Of a stretch of DNA of 64,000 bases, positions 10,490-21,256 are shown piece by piece (position 1 is the stretch's first letter; each line of letters opens with the position of its first letter). The stretch spans positions 1,612,001 to 1,676,000 of the forward strand of contig NC_091670.1 of the NCBI RefSeq assembly GCF_042453785.1, given 5' to 3'. Source of the stretch: Malus domestica. Its lineage: Eukaryota; Streptophyta; Magnoliopsida; Rosales; Rosaceae. The position numbers were made by a program, and so were the translations under genes. The notes below the pieces were generated by a model. That model made no database searches and was not told the origin of the DNA. It saw only the letters and a program-made list of their open reading frames with translations.

Positions 10490-11600
10490 ATTTTAAAGCT
10501 TTGTAGGTGGAACTTTGTAGGTGAAGCTTTGAGGTTGAAGCTTTGTTGGGCACCATGAATTGATTTTGCTTCACACTATCTTGATCAAGATAAGCCCAGC
10601 TTGCGGTGGGTTTTTCCAACGAAGATGCGAGTTTTTTTCCGGCCAATTTCAAGCATTTCCAACCTTTTTTGGGGTCTGGCGAAGGTAATAGGCATACAAC
10701 AGATTTTTTTTACTTACTTTCAAAATTATTTTAAGTAGTTTTTGTATTTGTGAATTCTTGATTCAAATGTTATATCTCATCTGCATGTTGAGGTTTCCTG
10801 AGATAAAGTTTCCACACTACACAATATTGATATAGGACTAGAGATCGAGCACGTACTAAACCATCTAATTTGTTTGATGGACCGCCATAGCCATTGGCCA
10901 GAATGTTTAAAATGGTATCATGTAATATATACGACAAACAGGGGAAGAGAACGAAGCTCCAGATCAAGTTTTAAGAGATCACTTCAATATGTTAGGGATT
11001 TGCATATAATGGCTATATATACGCACACACATATTCGATCATGTTGACCAAATTAGAATGGGTTACTAATCTGTGGTGAACTGGATACATTCATTGTATG
11101 CAATAATTTTTTATTCAAATGATATAAAGAAATTAATGAATACCTTTTAGCTCGAAGTTCAAATTTTGTAGTTTCTTTTTTTCGTTAAGATAAGGTTCTA
11201 TAGGCTTATGTTGTTCGACAGATGCATATTTTGCAGATGATGAATCTAGAACACATGAAAAATCTGCCATACCACAGTGCATATAGGTGCTTTTCTTGGA
11301 TGGATAGGCACAATCTATGAATCAATTAGTATATGGCAATTATACCCATGATCTTCCCTGAGTGTTTTAAGTTATACTAAACTATTTTTTACGTTAATTA
11401 TTTTGCAGCAAAGTTGTCTTTTCATTGTGCAGCCACTAGCAACTGGTTACAGAGCTTCCTATGAGTTAAAGTGTCTTAAAATTTTGATTGAAAATTTTTA
11501 TGGTGTTTTTTTTTTACGATTTTTATACGATGTTTATAAGTGTAGGCACTCAAATTAGAGTTTTCTGTTTTTATTTCAAAGTAGGAAAATGATGGAAAAA
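10490..11600. other. intergenic, no recognised feature
   Basis: This is AT-rich sequence without motifs. A short phrase near 10500-10535 repeats 'ctttgtaggtg' a few times. Nothing coding is supported. Confidence 0.45.
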
Positions 11601-11604
11601 TAGG

Positions 11605-12800
11605 ACTCCTATAAGATTTTGGTTTTTTGTGGGTTTTCAAGTTTTTCGTTGGCTTCAATTTTTGTTTTTAAATCTATCTGTAATGTTTACATTGACCATT
11701 TCATCGTTTCGGCTTGTAGAACATTGTAGTTGTCAATTTGGATCCTGCCAACGATGCATTGTAATATCCTTTTCAATTTTGTCATGTTTTGTTGTTCGTA
11801 ATTTTGTTGTGTGATTAATACAAGGAAGCCCCTATAAGATTTTGGTTTTTTTGTGGGTTTTTAAGTTTTTTCATGGCTTTAATTTTTGTTTTCGAATCTT
11901 TCTTTAATGTTTGCATTGACCATTTCATCGAGCTGTCAATTTGGATGCTGCCAGTGATGCATTACCGTATCCTTTTTAGTTTTTTCGTGTTCTGTTATTT
12001 GTAATTTACAGTGTTGCATTGTATTCTAATGTAGAATGTTGAGCCTTTACGTGAATTTAGTTATGAACATTTTGTCAACATGGAGGATCTTATAAAACTC
12101 AATGATGTGATGGTGGAGCACTCTCTTGGTTCCAATGGAGGTTAGTGTTCTTATTGAATCTATAAAAGTTCAATACTTGGGTAAAGTAAAGAGCGGAAAT
12201 TGTTTGGTTTGGGAATGAAGAAGGAAAACGATGGAGAGATAAGAAGTTATTGGACTCTTGAATTTTTCTTTCGAAAATAGGTGACAATTTGGAGAAGTTA
12301 GATGGTAGGAACAATGGTTACCAACGTAAAAAGAAATACATGTTAAAAGATGTGATGGTGGAGCACTCTCTTTTGTGCTGTTTTACTTACATGTGTGTTT
12401 TTGGTTTTTCTTCTTTAGAAAGTTTGATTTATCTGTTTAACGTATTCTTTTCAATTTTTTCATGCTTTGTGAATAGTGATTCACAGTTTGCATTCCATTC
12501 CAATGTAGTAGATGTCGAGTGTTTTTATGAATTTAGTTATAAACATGCTATAAACATGAAGGATCTTATAAAACTCAGCAATGTGATGATCAAGCACTCT
12601 ATTGGTCCCAATCAAGGTCAGTTTTCGTTATTAAATGTATAACAGTTCAATGCTTGGGTAAAGTAAAGAGTACGAATTTTTCACTTTCAAAATGAATAAG
12701 GAAAATGATAGAAAGATAGAACTCCTATATCATTTTGGTTCTTGGTGAGTTTTCAAAATTTTCCCTTAGCTCCCCTGATTTTCCTTTTTAACTTTATTTT
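11605..12800 (+). pseudogene. duplicated exon fragments of a GPN-loop GTPase 2 (QQT1-like) gene
   Basis: Fragment 1 (11723-11761) encodes IVVVNLDPANDAL before a stop. Fragment 2 (11935-11970) encodes VNLDAASDALPY. A second exon type appears at about 12053-12140 (EFSYEHFVNMEDLIKLNDV, ending with HSLGSNGG at a GT donor at 12141). It recurs at about 12505-12616 (NMKDLIKLSNVMIKHSIGPN, donor at 12617). A shorter piece lies near 12345-12372 (KDVMVEHSL). These match neighbouring segments of GPN-loop GTPases: the 'VNLDPAND' strand and the region ending in the GPN motif. Intron-like sequence between the pieces is duplicated too ('aagattttggtttttt', 11612 and 11837). The Walker A, G4 and C-terminal parts are absent, so this is a non-functional, rearranged gene fragment. 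The family call is from memory of the motif. Confidence 0.7.
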
Positions 12801-13656
12801 TGTTTGTTTGTTTAGTTGGGTGATGCAATTTGATCAGATTTGGTTAAATTGAATAGTCCTTGAAGCCACAAGAAGGAACTGAATGCTGGGATTTCTTTAG
12901 CAAGTAATAATTCTTAATTACTTACATGTTTTCATTTTAATTTATGATGGATTGGTCCTTTCTTATATAAATTCGAGCTCCACAATAGTTGGACCATCGA
13001 TATGTTCTGATTGTAAATACTATATATATATATGCTTCTCTTTACCTGCTCAATTGAATTTTCATTTATATTAACAACTTCTGTTTTTTTTTCTTATTTT
13101 TATCAGAGAAGCATGTATATCGTGAAAAATAAAACAATGAAGTTCTAAAGTGACAGTCAACGAAATTTAAATAGTGCTAATTAGTGTATGTATGTAAATA
13201 TAACTGTAAACAGGAATGTAAACTCCACTGTTCAACACCTAATATGATCATACTTATGTATAAAACTTATTATATGTTTTACACTTTTAAAACTCACAAC
13301 AACGCGCGGGCTCTATTACTGGTATTAAGCTATGGGGTCCTATAAAATTGAAGGGTTTTTGCAGTCGCTCCATAACACAAGCCGAAGGTACAAAATTTAC
13401 CCACTCGAGTTATCATAGTGAACCTAACTAACTTGAATTTGAGTTGATCTGTATAAGAACAACTTACAATATAACATCCCAATTTTTTCCGAGACACGAG
13501 CTGAATCCAACTTGAAATTGCTCCAACTCTTAATTGAAGCTAATCGAATTCTCTCACCTGGAGCTTAATCCGGATTCCCAACTTCAGTTTATAACAAGTT
13601 ATTAATTGGATTTCCCGCTTGCAATTTGACAAGAAATCAAGCTCGTTTTATTTGGA
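12801..13656. other. intergenic; possible Helitron-like 3' end near 13300-13321
   Basis: Mostly AT-rich sequence without coding signal. At about 13299-13321 the text 'acgcgcgggctctattactgg' followed by T resembles the GC-rich motif plus CTRR-T ending of plant Helitrons. A proper stem is not evident and no 5' end was located. Confidence 0.25.
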
Positions 13657-13848
13657 ATTGGATCCTCTCCGAGGCATACCCTTGGGATCCTCTTGATCGG
13701 GGTTACTGGGCTGTTGGATTTTTATCCAACGGTTACATTTATTATAATTTTTAGAGGGCCTCATATTTGTAGCCGTTGGATAAAAATCTAACGGTCCACT
13801 AACACCGATCAGGAGGATTCTGAGGGGTTGCCTCGGAGAGGATCCAAT
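13657..13848. mobile_element. 192-bp fold-back MITE
   Basis: It starts ATTGGATCCTCTCCGAGGC and ends with the complement GCCTCGGAGAGGATCCAAT. The inner arms also pair (TGATCGGGGTTA with AACACCGATCA; TTGGATTTTTATCCAACGG with CCGTTGGATAAAAATCTAA). Nearly the whole unit is an imperfect palindrome with no coding capacity. No clear target duplication was identified. Confidence 0.8.
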
Positions 13849-14354
13849 TATGTTCCATTTATGCTCTATAAAATGGAAGTATTCTGTTATAATATTCTTA
13901 GGCTAGGCCAACTATGATTACATAGCTAGGTCGTAGGTGTTTGATTAAGTTGATTAATGATTTCTCCCTTAAGTAACTTATGATTCACATCCATGCCTAT
14001 GTGAGAATGTGGTGTGAAAATAAAGAGTCTCATATCAGTGAAAGGATAAACTTTGTAAGAGTTTATAAGAAGCTGCTTCCTATATTGTCGATTGGTCTTA
14101 TGGTCAACCTTCTTCATGGTATTAGAGTATGTTAACAACCATATGTGTTCCACGTCACTCAATTCGTGTTATTCCCCACTTGAAAATCAACAACACTTGA
14201 AAGGTGTGTGAGGATGTGTGAAAGTAAAAAAGTTTCAAGTTAAAACAAAAACCTTACAAAAACTCATAAAGAGTGAATATTATTCTCTATAGTATTAATT
14301 AATTTTATAATAGTACCAACTTTCTTCATCCTTGCCACATAAGTTAAGACGTTA
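13849..14354. other. intergenic, unclassified repeat-like text
   Basis: The phrase 'atggtattagagtatg' and its neighbourhood look like remnants of a retroelement, but I could not identify ends. There is no coding region. Confidence 0.35.
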
Positions 14355-14612
14355 AGGGTGCGTTTGTTGCATCGGATGATCTAAGACTGGATTAGCTTTA
14401 GGAACTAAGCTGGATTGGCTTAGAATAGACTAAGTTGGACTGATTTAGTGAAGTGTTTGGTGTAGTGTCGAACTAAAAAACAAGATTATAATATTATATT
14501 ATTTAATCTATATCTATAATATGTTATTATTATTTAATATAATCTACTAATATTTATTATTAGTTTATCATTTCTGTTTTCTAGAATCATCTTCCACTTC
14601 CTCTATCTACTT

Positions 14613-14830
14613 GGGGGTGTAGTCAATTTGGATTTTAAAAGATTTTAATAGATTTTTTTAAGTGATAGATTTCAAAGAATTTTAATAGATTCTACAATTC
14701 CATATGGATTTTGACCGATTATTATGGATTTCTATGGATTTGTAAGGATTTCTTTCATAGATTTTTAGGATTTCTTTTTTGACTCCTACAATATAAATTC
14801 TTTTCTCAGTGCACAATCTGAAAAAAGACA

Positions 14831-14881
<51 letters not shown>

Positions 14882-15457
14882 TGATATGGAAATATAAATC
14901 AATCAAATATGTCTTTTCTTTCCCTTTCTCATTTGAATTGTGTTTCTTTACGAAAAATAATTTTAACTAACCAAAACAAGTAGTGCATCTAAATCAAATG
15001 TCTCAAAATTAACCCTTTTTCCTCAACAATTGATTAGTTCATAATGTGTTGTTCAGTCTAAGTATAGCTACCAATATAAACAGGCTTTGGAAGATGCTTG
15101 CACCCTTGCACTAACATGATTACACAAAAAAGAACAGAAACTTGTATTGGCAATAAGATTCTTAGTAGTAATTTCCAAGAGTTCAATTAACATGGGAAAA
15201 AATTAACACCTTCAGATAGAACGCATAATCATTACAAGAATTGCTAGTAGTCATTAACATTTCTCATCAAAGCATTACAAGAAATACTATTACATAGTCC
15301 AAAATAAAGGAAATAAAAAATTCAAAAAAATATTGTACAATTCAAAAAATTTAAGTTTACAATTGGGACGGTGACGGATGAACGTGAAAGGAAATCAGGT
15401 TGGCAGGTACTATGTTTGGAAGAAAATGGAGAGTGAGAAAGAAAGATCGAGTTGCAT

Positions 15458-15504
<47 letters not shown>

Positions 15505-15819
15505 CCAGGGGGTTGAAAATAAATCCTAGGGGTGGAGGTAGGATTTTGTTATGCTTATAATCCCTTATCAAATCTTACAAAATCTCTTATTGAAAGAAAT
15601 CCTTCAAAATCTATGAATTTTTTAATACCCATAGATTTGCATGGACTCTATAAAAATCCTTTAACATCCTAGTTGACCACACCAAGATTCTAAAGTCTTT
15701 CAAATTCCTTTAATTGACTACCCCTGTATTTGAATGGATTCTTTTAAAATCCTAATGGACTACACCATAATTCTAAAGTCTTTTAAAATCCTCTACAATC
15801 CTCATTTGACTACACCCCC
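14613..15819. mobile_element. TIR element with GGGGGTGTAGTCAA ends
   Basis: The left terminus GGGGGTGTAGTCAATTTGG is matched by the right terminus TTTGACTACACCCCC. The arms continue to pair through phrases such as 'gattttaaaaga'. The interior holds an (AC)n(AT)n microsatellite at about 14836-14880 and a (GA)n tract at 15461-15498. No transposase is encoded, so it is non-autonomous. Confidence 0.7.
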
Positions 15820-16914
15820 AAAAGCTATCATCCTTTACTTCGCCCACTTCCTCTACCTAAACCTCCCAAATATCTCATAGAACTGTATACGAATTTTTCC
15901 ATAAATCAGACCCTTCAATCAGAACCCAAAATCCTAGAAACCTTAAATCAAAACCCAAAATCTCAGAATAAAAACCCCTCAATCTCATAAAACTCCATTC
16001 TCCATGGCCGTCACCTATCAAGCTCTCCACCTTTATCTACTGACGGGGGCCCAGGTGGATCGAAGGTGATTCAGACGACGGCAAGACAGTGGTGATGATT
16101 CTGGGGTCTCGTTCGAATGAGACGACAGCGAGAGAGTAGGTTCTCCAATTGAGGTTCGGGGCGAGGAGAGAGCGGTGGTGGTCTGGTGGTGATCTCGCAG
16201 AAGTTGGTGAGTATAACTGATGGTGACTCTCAGTGAGAGTAGAGAGCAGATAAAGGGCTATGCGAAGGAGATGAAGGGAAGGTCTTAGCAATACTGTGGG
16301 TTTTTTTTTGGGGGGGGGGGTGGCTAAGAACTTTTTGTGAAGGAGTTAGTGTGGGCGAGTCCCATTTAGCCTTCGTTTGGCTTAGCTTAACTTTAAAAAA
16401 AAAAAAAAAAAAAAAGTGAGTATGAAAAAAAGTTGGAGCATTTTAAATATTTGGTAAACATTTTAAATCAGCTTTTTTTTTTTAAAGTTATGGATGAAAA
16501 AAAAAGCTGAAAAGCAGAAGCTGGAAATAACAGCTTCAACAAAACAGCTTATTTTGGTAAAACACGGATGAACAGTAAAAATTAAATGAACTTTTCTATT
16601 TTCCAATCCAACCTTCTTTCTTTCTATCATTAGTCATGCCCTCCTCTTCTACCTCTCTCTCGCAACCTTCTGTGTTTCTCCAGAAAAGCGTTCCCGCAAA
16701 GTCTTGAGAAACCCTAACGAAGCTCTCTTTCTCTTTTCCCTTTCGCTCCTCGAGTCCACATACCACTAGCCCAAGAGGAAAAGCGAGTTGAAGAAAAAGC
16801 AACTCAGCAAATTGATTGGGAAGGTTGATGGGGGAGTGGCAGCAGCAACAACAAATATTCCACCAGAATTTGTAGAACCTGAAAGAAGATGATGGGATTG
16901 GAAATGAAAATGGA
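15820..16914. other. non-coding filler between nested elements
   Basis: The stretch contains a 9-10 base G run (about 16311-16320), a poly-A run (16397-16414) and purine-rich segments. ORFs at 16037-16291 and 16596-16802 on the minus strand lack recognisable motifs and are probably chance. Confidence 0.4.
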
Positions 16915-17430
16915 TGTCACATCCCGGCCCGAGTCCACCACATCCCTAGCCCGTTCCACCACCGTAGCACAATATTGTCCGCTTTGGGCTTACCATTCCC
17001 TCACAGTTTTGTTTTTGGGAACTCACGAGCAATTTCCCAGTGGGTCACCCATCCTGGGAGTGGTATGGTCCCCATCTCGCTTAACTTCGGAGTTCCTACG
17101 GAACCCGAAGCCAGTGAGCTCCCAAAAGGCCTCGTGCTAGGTAGGGATGAGAATATACATTTAAAGATCACTCCCCTGGGCGATGTGGGATGTTACAATC
17201 CACCCCTTTTAGGGGCCCGACGTCCTCGTCGGCACACCACGACCAGGGTTAGGCTCTGATACCATTTGTCACATCCCGGCCCGAGTCCACCACATCCCGG
17301 GCCCGTTCCACCACCGTAGCACAATCCCAAAAACAAAACCGTGAGGGAATGGTAAGCCCAAAACGAACAATATTGTGCTACGGTGGTGGAACGGGCTCAG
17401 GATATGGTGGACTCGGGCCGAGATGTGACA
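16915..17430 (-). mobile_element. Cassandra TRIM with a snap-back second LTR
   Basis: One full LTR (16915-17197; minus strand TGTAACATCCCACATCG...GGGATGTGACA) contains the 5S rRNA-like segment that defines Cassandra. The internal domain (17198-17266) has the methionine-tRNA primer site at about 17250-17263 and a purine tract. Instead of a normal second LTR, 17267-17430 is a palindrome: about 60 bases of the LTR end in minus orientation run into about 100 bases of the same LTR end in plus orientation. Both outer ends are therefore the same U5 terminus. ATGGA flanks both sides (16910-16914 and 17431-17435). Confidence 0.88.
17020..17125 (-). promoter_or_regulatory. 5S rRNA-like pol III promoter segment of the Cassandra LTR
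   Basis: On the minus strand the text runs through GAAGTTAAGCGAG (box A-like) and GGATGGGTGACCCACTGGG (intermediate element/box C-like), the two conserved blocks of 5S rRNA genes. Divergence from true 5S rRNA and its location in an LTR show it is the Cassandra promoter, not a ribosomal gene. Confidence 0.8.
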
Positions 17431-17496
17431 ATGGAGGGTTGTTCAGGAAGGTGATGACGGATGAACAAAAGGAGCAGCACCTTGGAAATGAAGAAG

Positions 17497-17497
17497 C

Positions 17498-17536
<39 letters not shown>
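17497..17536. repeat. (GA)n microsatellite
   Basis: About 20 GA units lie within the nested MITE region. Confidence 0.9.
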
Positions 17537-17540
<4 letters not shown>

Positions 17541-18144
17541 TTAATTTTTAGGCATTAAATTTTTATTTTAATTTTAATTTCTTAATTATAAATATTTAAA
17601 ATAAAGTTTATAAATATTTTTATTTTAAAAATAAAGTATATTTAGTAATTCACCTATATTTGTTAAGAAAATTAAATTAATGGCATATATAGTATTATAC
17701 ATTGTTTGGTTATTTCACATAGTCACAATTGTTTTACATAAAAGTTTACCAAACACTATCATACTGTTTTTTTTCTTCCAAAAGTAATTTTACAAAAAAA
17801 TTTACCAAACACTCTACTGCTTTATTTTACAGCTGTTTATTATCACAGCACAACAAAAACATTTTGTTTTTCAAAGCACAACAATACCAAACTAGTCTTT
17901 AATCTCTATAAACATAGTCTCAGTTTGAAACAAACAGAAGACTACACTAATAATTAGTCTAGTCTAATGCAGTAAAAGACAATTAGGCCAAACAAACACA
18001 TCCTAAAAGTATGAAGGAACTAACTGTTGAGAAAAAATAAAAATAAAAGGACAGTGATGTCTGTTTGTCTTATTAGGCTCATTGTTCACATGGACACTTT
18101 GGAGTTTGGACCATGAAACAACTGCATGCATGGTCAAGCGCCCG

Positions 18145-18316
18145 GGAAAATTTTTAGTTGTGACGGAAACACAAATGATACACCATGTGTTTTTATGTAA
18201 GTGGTGAAAATTTTTAATTTTTAAGCTATTAACCTTTTAACACACATATTCAATCATTTACATAGAGACACGTGGTGTACCGTCTTGTGACGGTCACACT
18301 GAAAAATCTTTCTATA
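18145..18316. mobile_element. short fold-back MITE
   Basis: The left part (gggaaaatttttagttgtga, then 'acaccatgtg') pairs with the right part (reverse of 'acacgtggtgtac' ... 'cactgaaaaatctttct'). A ~170-bp unit with imperfect arms and no coding potential. The end points are approximate. Confidence 0.55.
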
Positions 18317-18319
18317 ATA

Positions 18320-19215
18320 TGGACGAAGTAGAATTCCCTACTCTCTTTTTTTTCCTTCCCTTTTCTCTTCTTCTATTTGAACAATCACGGTTAAACTATA
18401 TTAACATCATATATTAATTTTTTATAGAAATTTACAAAATAAAGAATGTAAAAGAAGGGGATGGAAAGAGAAGAAGAGAGAATTCTAGTCTGATGTGAAC
18501 TCAGCTACTTATGTACGTACGATATTTATATTTTCCTCAAACAACACGTGTTACATCTGCTTTAGTCAAAGTGTCGCCTACAGACAGGCCTACAGACAGG
18601 CCCTGCCAACCAACAAAGACCAAGACATTTATATTTTCCACAACGACCAAGATTCTGGTATTACGAAGGTCACTCTCACTCTCATTCTCTTTCCAGTTTT
18701 GGACAATGAAGAAAACTGCACGGCAATCTCACCGTTCATTATCAAATGTTCAAGAGTTTCGCTAGCTATATATATGGACCCTTAATCATTGATCGCAACA
18801 TTCTCCATTAAAAGAGAAGATCTTGAGTACAGCTGACTTATGCAGCATCATAATTATAAGAGATCCATGACCGTGGCTGCGACATATAAAGCACCCGTAC
18901 ACAAAAGTTTGTCTTAATGGAGAGGCTAAGTAATTTTAGTTGGTATCCATACGATTGGGACTTGTAAGATCCCGGCTTCCGCCTACTTGACATGAGAAAA
19001 GACACATTAAACCTGTGAACAATATAGAAATCAGCTAAGTAATATGATTGATTCAATCAGGACATCTAATCAGAATGGCATTGTCATTAAAACATCATTA
19101 GCTGGAAATTTAAGCTACTACAAGTACAACACTAGAACAACAAGAACTGGAAAATGGAAGTTTGGAGATGCCACTGCCACGTGGCAATAACCCATCGTAG
19201 GAAGCAGACGGGTTC
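18320..19215. other. intergenic region and 3' flank of the SWEET gene
   Basis: Low-complexity and AT-rich sequence. A 10-base duplication ('acagacaggc') occurs near 18580-18600. The last ~100 bases are likely 3' untranslated sequence of the minus-strand gene that ends at 19216. No separate gene is supported. Confidence 0.5.
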
Positions 19216-20566
19216 TTAGACATGCCCATCTTGGGCGCCATTAATGGTAATTGATTCGTCAGCAGTAGTTGCAGCACCATTGGGCTTCGTGGTGCCACTG
19301 CCCTTGCCCTTGTTGTCACGGTAGATGAAGTACAGGATCAGCTGCAGTGCCCCTAAGCCACTCCCACACCCATTTGGAATCTGCACCACACATCAGATCA
19401 TTCATAAGACGAAAGCTCTATTAACGCAAAAGTTTAGGTTCAACCGGATGAATATCATATTGTATGTCTATATCTCTTTTATCGAGTGATAGATAATGCG
19501 AGAAGGAAGATAGTCATAAAAATATGCACGTCTTGTCACACCTAAGTTATTATCGGGTTAACAAGCTCTAGCTTTCAATTTGAATTGAATCACATCTTAA
19601 TTTGTGTTTTAGTCAATTAAAGCGTTAGCGAGGAAAAATGCCCAGAAAATTTAAATAGAAAAGTTCATATATATGGTTAAAAGACAAAAATAAATTCAAA
19701 GAGGTAGATACTTACAGCAACAAATGGATCACGGCCAAGCAGGCCATAGATAAACCATGAAGTTCCACACAAGAAGGAGAAAAGTGACAAGAAAAATGGC
19801 ATAAACTCAACACTCTTAGTTCTCACCACTGTGCTCTGCATTACACACAAATTAACACATAACTAACCCCAGACAATTCCACATACTTAACCGAACCATG
19901 AAAATTGAATGAATGTTATGAGTGAATACAAGTAAACTTACCATAATCGACAAAGGAGAGCTGAACATGATGATCGCGAAGACGGTAGCAGCGAGGCCAC
20001 AGAAAAGCTTCCGGGTCTTGTCGTGGAGGGCAAAAAGAGAGACCAATGCCACAGCAGAGAACAGAGCAAGCACAGCAGTGAAGAGACCAAGAATTTTGGC
20101 TTTCTCCCTTTTGGGGGCGAAAATGATGAAGACCAACACATATATCAGTTCCATGGCTGCACCAGTCCCATTGACTGTTGACACCAGAAAGTTGTTTGCG
20201 GATACAAATGGCAGCCCATACCTAATATAATGCAAATCATACATAATACATTAATTAAATTAATCCAAGTTATTAATTAATTACACAGAATTAACTAGTT
20301 GCACAAACTGTTATGTTACACACAAAACTTGGTATAACATGTAATACACAGACGACAATAGTACAGCTTACTCCGACCCAAATATCAAGAATCATATATT
20401 TTACACACAAATCCAAACCATTTTTCAACCAAAATTGCCAATTTTTGTGATGAAATGCGTTGTGATTAAATAAAACAGTAATAGCAGAAACAGAGGTAAA
20501 ACTGCTAAATAATCCAACTTTTAGTTATAAAAACCATTGTGATTAAGGCAACAAGAAATCTAACAC

Positions 20567-20601
<35 letters not shown>

Positions 20602-21256
20602 GAGAGAGAGAGAGAGCAGTTGAAGGAGTGAGAAGCAAAGCAGCATACCAAGTGTAGAGGAGGCAGTTGAGCATAGTCATCACGTAGGGAATGCCTGAGA
20701 ACTGCTCTGTGCATTTCTTCCTTATGATCCTCTTAAATGTAATTCTACACAATTTAAAACCAAAATTACTCTGTAAATTCCACAGAAAATTAAAGAAACC
20801 CTGTAAAGATTCAACCTTTTTTATTATCCAACAGATATACATAAACCCATTTAACAAATCCAATTTATGACACAAAAGACAAGATCTTTAGCCACAAAAA
20901 GCAAGAGAGAGAGAGAGGGAGAGAGATTGTTGCTTTTTGAACAACGCAGAATGTACAGAGAATCAAAATATCATAACCCATTGAACAAAATGAAAATTTA
21001 GGCAAAAAGGCATCACCTTTAGAACCCAAATGAAAGAATGCGAGAGAGAGAGAGGGCTTACGTGGGTGACAAGAAGAGGAAGAAAGCGGTGCCATTTCCT
21101 GTAAAAACGAAGAAGCAGAGCATTAACAAACACAAACGCACAAATCTCAAAGGAAATTGGTAAGAAAGAATCCAATTGAGAAAATAATCCGAAAACCAGA
21201 GAGGAAAAATTCAGAAACTCACCTAAGACTCCGAACAAAACCTTGAAAACATGCAT
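19216..21256 (-). CDS. SWEET1: SWEET1-like sugar uniporter, six exons, 243 aa
   Basis: A bidirectional hexose transporter of the SWEET (MtN3/saliva) family; clade I members move glucose across the plasma membrane. Coding exons on the minus strand: 21223-21256, 21062-21098, 20649-20744, 19942-20221, 19716-19835 and 19216-19380. All introns are GT-AG and the sum is 732 bases with stop TAA. The product has two MtN3 repeats (seven membrane helices expected). It keeps the residues important in Arabidopsis SWEET1 at the same numbers: P23, P43, N73, P145, P162 and N192. Other family motifs seen are [18 protein letters not shown] and [12 protein letters not shown]. The tail is hydrophilic and ends DGHV. 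The start was chosen because [13 protein letters not shown] matches the family N-terminus. CT-rich tracts lie in introns 2 and 3 and the 5' leader. No disabling change was seen. Confidence 0.93.
20561..20618. repeat. (GA)n tract in SWEET intron 3
   Basis: About 58 bases of near-pure GA read as CT on the transcribed sense. They begin about 30 bases inside the intron after the exon 3 donor. Further GA tracts lie at about 20905-20926 and 21041-21054 (intron 2) and 21372-21391 (5' leader). Confidence 0.85.

Larger units (their letters stand above)
14355..18006. mobile_element. nested DNA-element region bounded by GGRTGYGTTTGTT ends
   Basis: The left end reads GGGTGCGTTTGTTGCATC (14357) and the right end, reversed, GGATGTGTTTGTTTGGCC (about 18002), which looks like one outer pair of terminal inverted repeats. 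Inside are a second TIR element (14613-15819), a further MITE-like segment with 'taccaaac' ends (about 16376-17895) and a Cassandra TRIM (16915-17430). The 'GGGTGYGTTTG' type of end is common among plant hAT and Harbinger MITEs. The superfamily is not resolved here. Confidence 0.45.

Noticed and set aside
17020-17125. 5S rRNA gene
   Set aside because: The conserved boxes sit inside an LTR with primer site and purine tract, which identifies a Cassandra TRIM and not a ribosomal gene.
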